Origin: Pseudomonadota bacterium
Lineage (GTDB): Bacteria; Pseudomonadota; Alphaproteobacteria; SMXQ01
DNA: 5,332 bases
Direction of reading: 5' to 3'
Assembly (NCBI GenBank): GCA_022562375.1
Contig: JADFPK010000142.1
Span: 1 to 5,332 of the forward strand
The notes beneath the pieces are model-generated. The model did not search any database and was not told the DNA's origin. It worked only from the letters and a program-made list of their open reading frames with translations. Shown here in pieces: positions 1-4,760 of this stretch. How positions within the stretch are numbered: the first letter of the stretch is position 1; every line of letters begins with the position of its first letter. Position numbers and translations under genes: made by a program.

Positions 1-152
1 GCGTTTTGTACCCTCGTCCGCTGAACGGTTTTGCGCCGGCCCTGTTTATCCAAATCGGCGCACGAAACCTCAAGCCATAGCGGTGCTATGACTTTCGGCT
101 TCGCACACCGCCTTGGACAAACATTGCTCGCCGCAAATTCCGTTCCCTTCAT
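1..152 (-). CDS. Doubtful partial ORF running through the palindrome
   Basis: On the minus strand an ATG at 152-150 opens a frame of 50 codons with no stop before the left edge; an in-frame TAA lies just upstream at 158-156. The product begins MKGTEFAASNVCPRRCAKPK and is rich in Cys, Arg and Lys, with no signal peptide, membrane segment or known motif. No good Shine-Dalgarno sequence precedes the ATG. The whole palindrome 44-122 lies inside the frame, which is more simply explained by a repeat element that happens to be open in one frame than by a real gene. It is listed because an edge-truncated ORF is easily missed and because some bacterial palindromic elements are known to insert in frame into genes. 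Function unknown. Confidence 0.2.
   Translation of the reverse strand, partial: MKGTEFAASNVCPRRCAKPKVIAPLWLEVSCADLDKQGRRKTVQRTRVQN
44..122. repeat. Long imperfect palindrome (38-nt arms, 3-nt loop)
   Basis: The left arm (44-81) and the reverse complement of the right arm (85-122) agree at 28 of 38 positions by hand alignment, around a GGT loop at 82-84. The innermost part, CATAGC-GGT-GCTATG (76-90), is perfect, and the outer ends match as GTTTATCCAA versus GTTTGTCCAA. Several mismatches are transitions that would still pair as G-U in RNA on one strand. It lies just beyond the stop codon of the minus-strand cpdR-like gene, so transcripts from that gene would run into it. A second pairing exists at the left edge: GGTTTTGCGCCG (27-38) against CGGCGCACGAAACC (56-69), with a 2-nt bulge. 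Size and symmetry suggest a dispersed palindromic repeat of the REP or MITE kind, but repetition in the genome cannot be seen here. There is no U-tract, so it is not a classical terminator. Confidence 0.7.
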
Positions 153-164
153 GAATTATCCGGG

Positions 165-539
165 CTAAGCGGAATCCCGGCGGCCCGCCAGGGTGTCTTC
201 GGCGGCGTCGCAGATTTCCTGCAGACTGAACGGCTTGGAAATGACCCGGTGGACCAGGGCATCGAGGTTGTGGGCGCGCTCGCGTTGACCCGGATATCCC
301 GACATCAGCAGGATGGGAAGCTCCGGATGGTCCTTCGATACCTTGAGCGCCAGGGCGATGCCATCCATGCCCGGCATGACGATATCGGTCAACAGGAGGT
401 CATATTGCCCCGCCCCAAGGGCTTCGAGCGCCCGGAGCCCGTCATTGACGGCGGTGACCTCATGTCCCTGGTGGCTAAGCGCCCGGCGGACGAACTCGCG
501 AACGGCCTCTTCGTCTTCGGCGACCAGGATCCGTGCCAT
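165..539 (-). CDS. cpdR: CpdR-like single-domain response regulator
   Basis: The 124-residue protein is a lone receiver (REC) domain with no output domain. The acidic pocket residues Asp9 and Glu10 follow the first strand (ARILVAED), the phosphoacceptor is Asp52 in LLTDIVMPGMDG, the switch Ser80 lies in ILLMSGY, and the conserved Lys102 is in SKPFSLQEI. Length and the TDIVMPGMDG and HRVISKPF stretches match the CpdR family. In Caulobacter, unphosphorylated CpdR is an adaptor that primes ClpXP for degrading PdeA and other cell-cycle proteins, and phosphorylation through the CckA-ChpT relay switches it off. That role is inferred here by family. The gene lies 19 nt downstream of the zinc-ribbon gene on the same strand and has its own strong AGGAGG. 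It could be another small receiver protein, but CpdR is the best fit. Confidence 0.85.
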   Translation of the reverse strand: MARILVAEDEEAVREFVRRALSHQGHEVTAVNDGLRALEALGAGQYDLLLTDIVMPGMDGIALALKVSKDHPELPILLMSGYPGQRERAHNLDALVHRVISKPFSLQEICDAAEDTLAGRRDSA

Positions 540-546
540 CTCATCC

Positions 547-552
547 CCTCCT
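547..552 (-). promoter_or_regulatory. Ribosome binding site of the cpdR-like gene
   Basis: The minus strand reads AGGAGG here, 7 nt before the ATG at 539-537. It is a consensus Shine-Dalgarno sequence and fixes the start. An ATG at 544-542 is out of frame. The strong site suggests that the regulator is translated independently of the upstream gene, even though the two are probably co-transcribed. Confidence 0.8.
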
Positions 553-558
553 AGAGCC

Positions 559-1272
559 CTAACCGTCGTCGACGAAGGTTATGGTCACGCCGGCCGCCTT
601 CGCCGGCGGGTCGTTCACCCGGGTTACGAAGGGCGCGCTTTCGCCCGGCAACAGGCGGGTCTGAACGGCCGAGAAGGTCCAGTTCTTGATCTCGTCCTGC
701 TCGGCGTTCCGCAACGCCGCGCGCAGCTTCGGCACGTCGTAGGTGTATTTGGAGATATTCTTGACCTCCCCTTCGATAATCAGCACCGGAACGCCATTCT
801 CGGTCCGCCGCGAGTGTTTGACGTTGCGTAGCTCCAGTCCGAAAGGCAAGGTGGTGACCTCGAGCCCCGCCAAATCGTAAAGCTGCGCCGCCGGCGGCCA
901 GAAGGCGACGATCTCGTCGCGCGCGACGGTACCGCCACCGAGAACGGCGATCACCACCGCCGCCAGCGCCACCCATCCGACGGCGGCGCTGCGCCGGGTC
1001 GGCTTGCGGGGGAAGGCCGGCAGGTCGGAACCCGTGGGGATCGCCCGTGGCCCGGCCTCCAACGGCGGCGGCGCGGCGTCCTCGACCGCATCCGCAAGCG
1101 GCGCCGTGGCCGCATCCTCGGCCAGGTCCTCGGCCAGTTCGGCCAGGTCTTCGGCCGGCGTCTGCTTCCACTGATGGCCGCATTTGGCGCAGCGCACCCT
1201 GCGGCCCTCGGGGCCCAACAGCGCCGGGTCTACCAAAAAGCGGGTAGAACAGGCCGGACAGGAGAGTATCAT
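559..1272 (-). CDS. MJ0042-type zinc-ribbon membrane protein with DUF3426-like C-terminus
   Basis: The 237-residue protein has three parts. Residues 1-36 form a zinc ribbon with two CxxC knuckles (Cys5-Cys8 and Cys28-Cys31) and the typical GxxVRCxxCGHxW ending. Residues 37-95 are an acidic, Pro/Ala-rich linker, and residues about 96-116 are a single hydrophobic membrane helix. Residues about 135-237 form a beta-rich domain resembling DUF3426 (VLIIEGEVKNIS near 163-174, LLPGESAPF near 207-215). By family it should be anchored in the inner membrane with the ribbon in the cytoplasm and the C-terminal domain outside; its biochemical role is not known. The start is secure because the ribbon begins at residue 5 and an in-frame stop lies 21 nt upstream. 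No strong Shine-Dalgarno sequence is visible. It is the first gene of the minus-strand unit and is divergent from ftsE. Confidence 0.85.
   Translation of the reverse strand: MILSCPACSTRFLVDPALLGPEGRRVRCAKCGHQWKQTPAEDLAELAEDLAEDAATAPLADAVEDAAPPPLEAGPRAIPTGSDLPAFPRKPTRRSAAVGWVALAAVVIAVLGGGTVARDEIVAFWPPAAQLYDLAGLEVTTLPFGLELRNVKHSRRTENGVPVLIIEGEVKNISKYTYDVPKLRAALRNAEQDEIKNWTFSAVQTRLLPGESAPFVTRVNDPPAKAAGVTITFVDDG
1118..1159. repeat. Two 21-bp tandem units in the zinc-ribbon protein linker
   Basis: Two adjacent 21-bp units (1118-1138 and 1139-1159) differ at 3 positions. On the coding minus strand they give the heptad-like acidic run AEDLAELAEDLAEDA (about residues 40-54). The repeat lies in the low-complexity linker between zinc ribbon and membrane helix, so it most likely reflects slippage in a length-tolerant spacer. 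The Leu/Ala spacing could allow a short charged helix. Confidence 0.7.
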
Positions 1273-1303
1273 GGCAAATTCGGAACCTGCGGATCAGCGG
1301 GCT

Positions 1304-1333
1304 TTTATAGGCGCAATCCCCGCCATAAGGCAA
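1304..1333 (-). promoter_or_regulatory. Probable sigma70-type promoter of the zinc-ribbon/cpdR unit
   Basis: On the minus strand a -35-like TTGCCT (1333-1328) is followed after 18 nt by a -10-like TATAAA (1309-1304). Transcription would begin near 1297 and leave a 5' leader of about 25 nt before the ATG at 1272. The TATAAA stands out in a GC-rich region, and the position directly upstream of the gene supports the call. Confidence 0.5.
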
Positions 1334-1397
1334 GCACCGACGGGGAAACTGGACGCCGGCGGGACGCTATGCAATTCTCCCCGCTTGGCCGCCTGTT

Positions 1398-1409
1398 CCG
1401 GAGTTCCGG
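1398..1409. promoter_or_regulatory. Small palindrome in the divergent control region, possible operator
   Basis: CCGGA-GT-TCCGG is a perfect 5-bp inverted repeat. The same stretch is also a direct repeat of GTTCCGG (1395-1401 and 1403-1409, period 8). It lies in the 175-nt gap between the divergent zinc-ribbon gene and the ftsE leader, upstream of both. No known regulator site is recognised, and such short GC-rich repeats also arise by chance. No convincing -35/-10 pair for the ftsE direction could be found nearby. Confidence 0.25.
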
Positions 1410-1432
1410 CATGGCTTAGTACTTACTTTCAT

Positions 1433-1438
1433 AGGAGG
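1433..1438 (+). promoter_or_regulatory. Strong ribosome binding site of the ftsE leader ORF
   Basis: AGGAGG lies 9 nt before the ATG at 1448. It is the best Shine-Dalgarno match upstream of ftsE, yet it sits about 53 nt before the ftsE GTG and serves the 13-codon leader ORF instead. This placement is the main reason to take the leader ORF seriously. Confidence 0.6.
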
Positions 1439-1447
1439 GTGAGTGCG

Positions 1448-1489
1448 ATGGGTCGCTTCGATTTACCTCCGGCGAGGGAGGCCGCGTAA
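1448..1489 (+). CDS. 13-residue leader peptide upstream of ftsE
   Basis: ATG at 1448 opens a short frame encoding MGRFDLPPAREAA, ending in TAA at 1487-1489, only 2 nt before the ftsE GTG at 1492. A consensus AGGAGG precedes it with 9-nt spacing. The ftsE ribosome binding site (AGGGAGG, 1475-1481) lies inside this ORF. The arrangement fits translational coupling: ribosomes ending at the TAA could restart on the adjacent GTG, or the leader could control access to the ftsE site. The peptide has no run of a single amino acid that would suggest classical attenuation and no membrane segment. It lies in a different frame from ftsE. It could still be fortuitous; there is no comparative evidence. Confidence 0.45.
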   Translation: MGRFDLPPAREAA

Positions 1490-1491
1490 GG

Positions 1492-2172
1492 GTGGTCCGA
1501 TTCCAAAATGTCGGCATGCGCTACGGCCTCGGGCCGGAAATCCTGCATGACGTGTCTTTCGAACTCGAACCCGGTTCTTTCCATTTCCTGACCGGCCCCA
1601 GCGGCGCCGGTAAATCCACGCTGTTGAAACTGATTTATCTCGCTTCCCGTCCGTCCCACGGCCTCATAACCCTGTTCGACCGCGATATCGCGCTGGCGGA
1701 GCGCGACGAACTGCCGGCGCTGCGCCGGCGCATCGGTGTCGTGTTCCAGGAGTTCCGGCTGCTCGATCACCTTTCGGTCATGGACAACGTCGCCCTGCCG
1801 CTCCGGGTCGCCGGCGCGAAGGAGAGCGATATCCGCGACAATGTCGCCGAGTTGCTGGATTGGGTGGGCCTGTCCGATCATTTGCAGTCCCGACCGGCGA
1901 CCTTGTCCGGCGGTCAGAAACAGCGCGTCGCCATTGCCCGCGCCGTGATCAACCGGCCGCGTCTTCTGCTTGCCGACGAGCCGACCGGCAATGTCGATGA
2001 CCGCATCGGCATGCGCCTGCTTTATTTGCTCGAGGAACTGAACAAGCTCGGCACCACCATCATCATCGCCACCCACAACGAGGCCCTGGTCTCGCGCTTC
2101 GATCACCCCGAGATGCACCTGAGCGATGGTGTGCTCACCATCAAGCGCAAGTCGGCGCAAGGGATGGTCTGA
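1492..2172 (+). CDS. ftsE: Cell division ATP-binding protein FtsE
   Basis: The 226-residue ABC ATPase pairs with FtsX in the inner membrane at the division site, where ATP hydrolysis is coupled to activation of periplasmic peptidoglycan hydrolases. All nucleotide-binding motifs are present: Walker A GPSGAGKST (35-43), Q-loop Gln86 in GVVFQEFRLL, signature LSGGQ (138-142), Walker B RLLLADEP (157-164) with catalytic Glu163, and switch His195 in ATHN. The GPSGAGKSTLLKLIY and FQEFRLL stretches are typical of FtsE among ABC proteins. GTG at 1492 is chosen because the MVRFQNVGMRYG start fits the family and no other usable start lies between it and the upstream in-frame stop at 1432-1434. A moderate AGGGAGG lies 10 nt upstream. 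The TGA directly abuts the ftsX ATG. Confidence 0.95.
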   Translation: MVRFQNVGMRYGLGPEILHDVSFELEPGSFHFLTGPSGAGKSTLLKLIYLASRPSHGLITLFDRDIALAERDELPALRRRIGVVFQEFRLLDHLSVMDNVALPLRVAGAKESDIRDNVAELLDWVGLSDHLQSRPATLSGGQKQRVAIARAVINRPRLLLADEPTGNVDDRIGMRLLYLLEELNKLGTTIIIATHNEALVSRFDHPEMHLSDGVLTIKRKSAQGMV

Positions 2173-3084
2173 ATGTTCCGGGCGCGCTCCGACCTGCCAC
2201 TCGAACACGACGCCGCCAAGAAGTTCCTGCCGTGGCTGATCGTCCTCGTCGTCTACCTTGCGGCCCTGGCGCTCGCCGGACTGATGCTGCTGAGCACCGC
2301 CGCCAGCGGCTGGGGCCGGGGACTGACGGATACCTTGACCGTGCAAATCCCCCCGGCGGCGAGTCCGGCAGGCAAGGACGGCGGCGCCGATTCGAATTCC
2401 AGCCCCAAGGCCCGCGTCGATCGGGCGCTCGAGGTGCTGCGCGCCACCCCGGGCGTCGCCCAGGCCAAGGCGTTGAGCCGGGAAGAAATGCTGGCGCTGC
2501 TCGAGCCGTGGCTCGGTTCCGGTCAATTCGTCGAAGAACTGTCGCTGCCGGCGCTGATCGACGTGAAGCTGAAGGCTCAGTCGGGCGTGAGCCTCGAGGG
2601 CCTGGCGGCGACACTCGACGCCGCCGTGCCCGGCGCCACGATCGACGATCACAAGCGCTGGTTCGACCGCCTGATCCTGCTGGTCCGCTCCGTCGAGTTG
2701 ATCGCCGGCGGCATCGTCCTGCTGGTAAGCTTGGCCGCCATCGCCACCGTCGTCTTCGTCACCCGCACCGGGCTCGCGATCCATCACGATGTCATCGAAC
2801 TCCTCCATGTGATGGGCGCCCATGATTCTTACGTCGCCCGTCAGTTCCAGTTTCAGGCCCTGGAAATGGGCGTGCGTGGCGGCGTCATCGGCTTCGCGCT
2901 CGCCGCTTCGACCCTCCTCGGCCTGGGATATCTCTCGGCGCGGATCGAGGCCATGCTGCTCCCCTCGCTGGAGCTGAACGCCTCTCAATGGCTGGTGCTT
3001 GCGGCCCTGCCGTTCGTCGTCGCGCTGATCAGTATGATCACGGCGCGCGTCACCGTGCTGCGGGCACTCGCCAAACTGCCTTGA
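2173..3084 (+). CDS. ftsX: Cell division protein FtsX
   Basis: The 303-residue permease-like partner of FtsE is in the inner membrane. A charged N-terminus is followed by a first membrane helix (about 19-41), an extracytoplasmic domain (about 42-168) and three further helices (about 170-196, 232-255 and 272-292). This is the four-helix FtsX layout. The external domain, which in other bacteria contacts hydrolases or their activators (EnvC in E. coli), contains the family-like stretch LPALIDVKL (125-133). A low-complexity patch (PAASPAGKDGGADSNSSPKA, 61-80) lies in this domain. The gene follows ftsE with no gap, so the two are probably translated together. The sequence is more divergent than FtsE, as is usual, but context and topology make the call firm. 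The stop codon lies inside an 18-bp tandem duplication. Confidence 0.93.
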   Translation: MFRARSDLPLEHDAAKKFLPWLIVLVVYLAALALAGLMLLSTAASGWGRGLTDTLTVQIPPAASPAGKDGGADSNSSPKARVDRALEVLRATPGVAQAKALSREEMLALLEPWLGSGQFVEELSLPALIDVKLKAQSGVSLEGLAATLDAAVPGATIDDHKRWFDRLILLVRSVELIAGGIVLLVSLAAIATVVFVTRTGLAIHHDVIELLHVMGAHDSYVARQFQFQALEMGVRGGVIGFALAASTLLGLGYLSARIEAMLLPSLELNASQWLVLAALPFVVALISMITARVTVLRALAKLP

Positions 3085-3105
3085 AATGCCAAACTGCCCT
3101 GAAAT
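3070..3105. repeat. 18-bp tandem duplication across the ftsX stop codon
   Basis: GCCAAACTGCCTTGAAAT (3070-3087) is followed at once by GCCAAACTGCCCTGAAAT (3088-3105), with one mismatch. The unit holds the last ftsX codons (Ala-Lys-Leu-Pro) and its TGA. Because the unit is 18 bp, the second copy is in frame: reading past the first TGA would add a few codons ending again in AKLP and a second TGA (3100-3102). This looks like a recent slippage duplication that shifted the gap before the next gene without altering the protein. Confidence 0.9.
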
Positions 3106-3107
3106 AG

Positions 3108-3126
3108 CCGGGCGTGGCATGCCCGG
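3108..3126 (+). other. GC-rich hairpin between ftsX and the DUF218 gene
   Basis: CCGGGC (3108-3113) and GCCCGG (3121-3126) form a perfect 6-bp stem with a 7-nt loop. No T-run follows, so it is not an intrinsic terminator. Its 3' arm touches the ribosome binding region of the next gene (GGGAAGGAAA, 3125-3134). It could therefore dampen translation initiation or protect an mRNA end after processing. That role is inference; the pairing is seen. Confidence 0.55.
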
Positions 3127-3138
3127 GAAGGAAACGCG

Positions 3139-3780
3139 ATGACCAGACTGCCCGGCCGGAAAGATCGGCGCCGGACGAAGCGCCGGCTATGGTCGGCGGT
3201 GGGTCTCGCCGTCATCGGCGCCGGCACCTGGGCGGCCGGCTTCATGTGGTTCGCCGAAACCGTGCCGCGCGCCATCGACGATCCCGAGACCGTGACCGAC
3301 GCCGTGGTGGTGCTGACCGGCGGCAGTGGGCGGCTCGGCGTCGGCCTTTCCCTGCTGGCCCGAAAGCGCGCCAAGAAACTGTTCGTCTCCGGCGTCTACC
3401 AGGGTGTCGACGTGACCGAACTCCTGCGCGTTTCCCGCCAGTCGCCCCGGGAGCTCGAATGTTGCGTGATGCTCGGCTATAGCGCCGACGATACCGCGGG
3501 GAACGCCAGGGAGACGGCGGAATGGATGGCGAAGGAAGGGTACGCTTCCTTGCGCCTGGTGACCGCGAATTACCATATGCGCCGTTCGTTGCTCGAGTTC
3601 CGCCGGGTCATGCCGGCGGTCACCCTGATCCCCCATCCCGTGTTCCCGCCGAATTTCAAGGGCGAGGAATGGTGGCGCTGGCCGGGGACGGCGAGCCTGA
3701 TCCTGATCGAGTACAGCAAATACCTGGTGGCGCTGCCCGGCCTGGCGTCAGGACGGCGCGCATCGAAGCCCGGCCGATGA
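3139..3780 (+). CDS. DUF218 (YdcF/SanA/ElyC-type) membrane protein
   Basis: The 213-residue protein has a very basic N-terminus (residues 1-17), one membrane helix (about 17-37) and a DUF218 domain (about 53-200). Family motifs are present: a strand and Gly-rich loop AVVVLTGGSGRL (55-66), the acidic and Asn-rich patch DDTAGNARETAEW (117-129), and LRLVTANYHMRRS (138-150), where the family usually has a Thr/Ser-x-x-xHMxRS pattern. Members such as E. coli ElyC and SanA are envelope proteins linked to peptidoglycan or lipid-carrier metabolism and barrier function; the reaction is not settled. A GAAGGA (3127-3132) lies 6 nt before the ATG. The gene follows ftsX by 54 nt and overlaps plsC by 4 nt (ATGA), so an operon role in the envelope is likely. 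YdcF versus ElyC assignment is not possible by eye. Confidence 0.85.
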   Translation: MTRLPGRKDRRRTKRRLWSAVGLAVIGAGTWAAGFMWFAETVPRAIDDPETVTDAVVVLTGGSGRLGVGLSLLARKRAKKLFVSGVYQGVDVTELLRVSRQSPRELECCVMLGYSADDTAGNARETAEWMAKEGYASLRLVTANYHMRRSLLEFRRVMPAVTLIPHPVFPPNFKGEEWWRWPGTASLILIEYSKYLVALPGLASGRRASKPGR

Positions 3781-4538
3781 TTTTGGTTCTTCGCTCGGCC
3801 CTGTTCAATGCCATCTTCTTCCTCTGGTCCGCGGTCCTCTGTTCCGTTTACCTGCCGCTCCTCGTCTTGCCGGAGCGGGTGATGGTCTGGGGCGGGACGT
3901 GGTGGTCGAAATCCATCATCCGAATCTTGGGGCTGGCCGCGGGAACCGGGTTCGAGATACGCGGGGCCGAGAACATCCCCACCGGATCCGCGATCTTCGC
4001 ATCGAAGCACCAATCCACCTGGGACACCCTGATCTATATGACCGTCCTTCCCGGCCCGGCGCTGGTGATGAAGAGGGAGCTGTTTTTAATTCCGCTTTAC
4101 GGTTGGTACGCCCGGCACGCCGGTATGATCGGCGTCGACCGGGAAGGTGGCGTGCGGGCGCTGAAACACTTGATTCGCCGTGCCAGGAGCGCGCTCAAGA
4201 GCGGGCGATCCGTGGTCATCTTCCCGCAAGGCACACGCACCGCGCCGGGCACCCGGGAACCCTATCAGGCGGGCGTGGCCGCACTTTATCGGGTGCTCGG
4301 TCGGCCGATCGTGCCGGTGGCGGTCAATTCGGGTCTCTTCTGGGGCCGCCGCGCCTTCCTCAAACGCCCCGGCACCATCGTGCTCGAATATCTTCCCGCC
4401 ATCCCGACCGGTCTCGATCGCGACGAATTCATGGCCGAACTCGAGCGGCGAATCGAGACCGCCACGGACCGGCTGGCGGCGGAAGGCCGGTCACCGGCGC
4501 CGGCGTCGGCGCGCCAAAAAGAAGGAGAACCGCTCTAG
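3777..4538 (+). CDS. plsC: 1-acyl-sn-glycerol-3-phosphate acyltransferase
   Basis: The 253-residue enzyme transfers an acyl group to the sn-2 position of lysophosphatidic acid, giving phosphatidic acid, the precursor of membrane phospholipids. The N-terminus is hydrophobic (about 8-31), consistent with an inner-membrane anchor. The acyltransferase motifs are in order: HQSTWD (78-83, catalytic His78 and Asp83), KRELFLIPLYGW (99-110), FPQGTR (149-154) and IVPVAVNSG (178-186). The third motif has Gln where many PlsC proteins have Glu (EGTR). The ATG at 3777 is preferred because it overlaps the preceding TGA as ATGA and gives a normal family length. The same frame is open much further upstream, but that part lies over the DUF218 gene in another frame. 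The tail after about residue 238 is low-complexity. Confidence 0.92.
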   Translation: MILVLRSALFNAIFFLWSAVLCSVYLPLLVLPERVMVWGGTWWSKSIIRILGLAAGTGFEIRGAENIPTGSAIFASKHQSTWDTLIYMTVLPGPALVMKRELFLIPLYGWYARHAGMIGVDREGGVRALKHLIRRARSALKSGRSVVIFPQGTRTAPGTREPYQAGVAALYRVLGRPIVPVAVNSGLFWGRRAFLKRPGTIVLEYLPAIPTGLDRDEFMAELERRIETATDRLAAEGRSPAPASARQKEGEPL

Positions 4539-4640
4539 GCCCCGGAAAATGCGGATACTTCAGCGGAATACGCCGCCCTTCTCGATGGCATGGAAGTAAT
4601 GAGGAAAATACTGGAGAAATTTTCTTGTGGGTAACTTTGG

Positions 4641-4659
4641 GGATAAAAGTCATTTATCC
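4641..4659. promoter_or_regulatory. Perfect 7-bp inverted repeat, possible operator
   Basis: GGATAAA (4641-4647) and TTTATCC (4653-4659) are exact inverted copies around AGTCA. The AT-rich arms and short spacer look more like a dimeric protein-binding site than a terminator, and no T-run follows. It lies about 100 nt upstream of the nrdJ promoter and just after plsC. It does not match the NrdR box pattern I know. The surrounding stretch 4539-4707 holds no other supported gene. Confidence 0.4.
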
Positions 4660-4707
4660 TCACGGCCTTCCAGCATGGAAAATGGGAGCAACTGGAAAGT
4701 TCCCGCC

Positions 4708-4733
4708 GCAGCAACGGCTTGCGCCTTTTTTTT
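4708..4733 (+). terminator. Likely intrinsic terminator after plsC
   Basis: GC-A-GCAA (4708-4714) pairs with TTGCGC (4719-4724), giving a 6-bp stem with one bulged A and a CGGC loop. One C and then eight T (4726-4733) follow. An alternative 4-bp stem GCCG/CGGC (4705-4718) overlaps it. The long T-run is unique in the window and falls between the plsC stop and the nrdJ promoter, where a terminator is expected. The stem is short, so efficiency is uncertain. Confidence 0.55.
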
Positions 4734-4739
4734 CATGGA

Positions 4740-4754
4740 AAACGTAACGAGAAC
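4740..4754. promoter_or_regulatory. LexA-like site with one mismatch, upstream of nrdJ
   Basis: AAAC-GTAACGA-GAAC differs by one base from GAAC-N7-GAAC, the reverse complement of the alphaproteobacterial LexA pattern GTTC-N7-GTTC. It ends 6 nt before the -35 hexamer at 4761, a sensible place for a repressor. A short degenerate pattern with a mismatch occurs often by chance, so this is only a candidate. Confidence 0.2.
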
Positions 4755-4760
4755 ATTATC

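Noticed and set aside
2..91. C-terminal end of an upstream plus-strand gene at the left edge
   Set aside because: All three plus frames stop early (24, 91 and 80) and none of the short peptides resembles a known C-terminus; the palindromic repeat explains the sequence better.
1..164. tRNA or other classical RNA gene in the left intergenic region
   Set aside because: The long palindrome has no cloverleaf arms and no T-loop or acceptor pattern typical of tRNA.
551..1333. 260-codon minus-strand frame overlapping the zinc-ribbon gene
   Set aside because: Its product is an Arg/Gly-rich shadow; the overlapping frame has the CxxC knuckles, a membrane helix and a conserved-looking C-terminal domain.
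1429..3120. 563-codon open frame on the minus strand opposite ftsE and ftsX
   Set aside because: It is antisense to two clear genes, its composition (rich in Gln, Arg, Asp, Gly) is what the opposite strand of GC-rich codons yields, and no motif or domain is visible.
3522..3776. N-terminal extension of plsC
   Set aside because: The frame is open, but it overlies the DUF218 gene, has no family resemblance, and the ATGA overlap at 3777 gives a normal PlsC length.
4550..4600. 16-codon ORF MRILQRNTPPFSMAWK after plsC
   Set aside because: It is the tail of a longer shadow frame over plsC, has no clear ribosome binding site and no recognisable feature.
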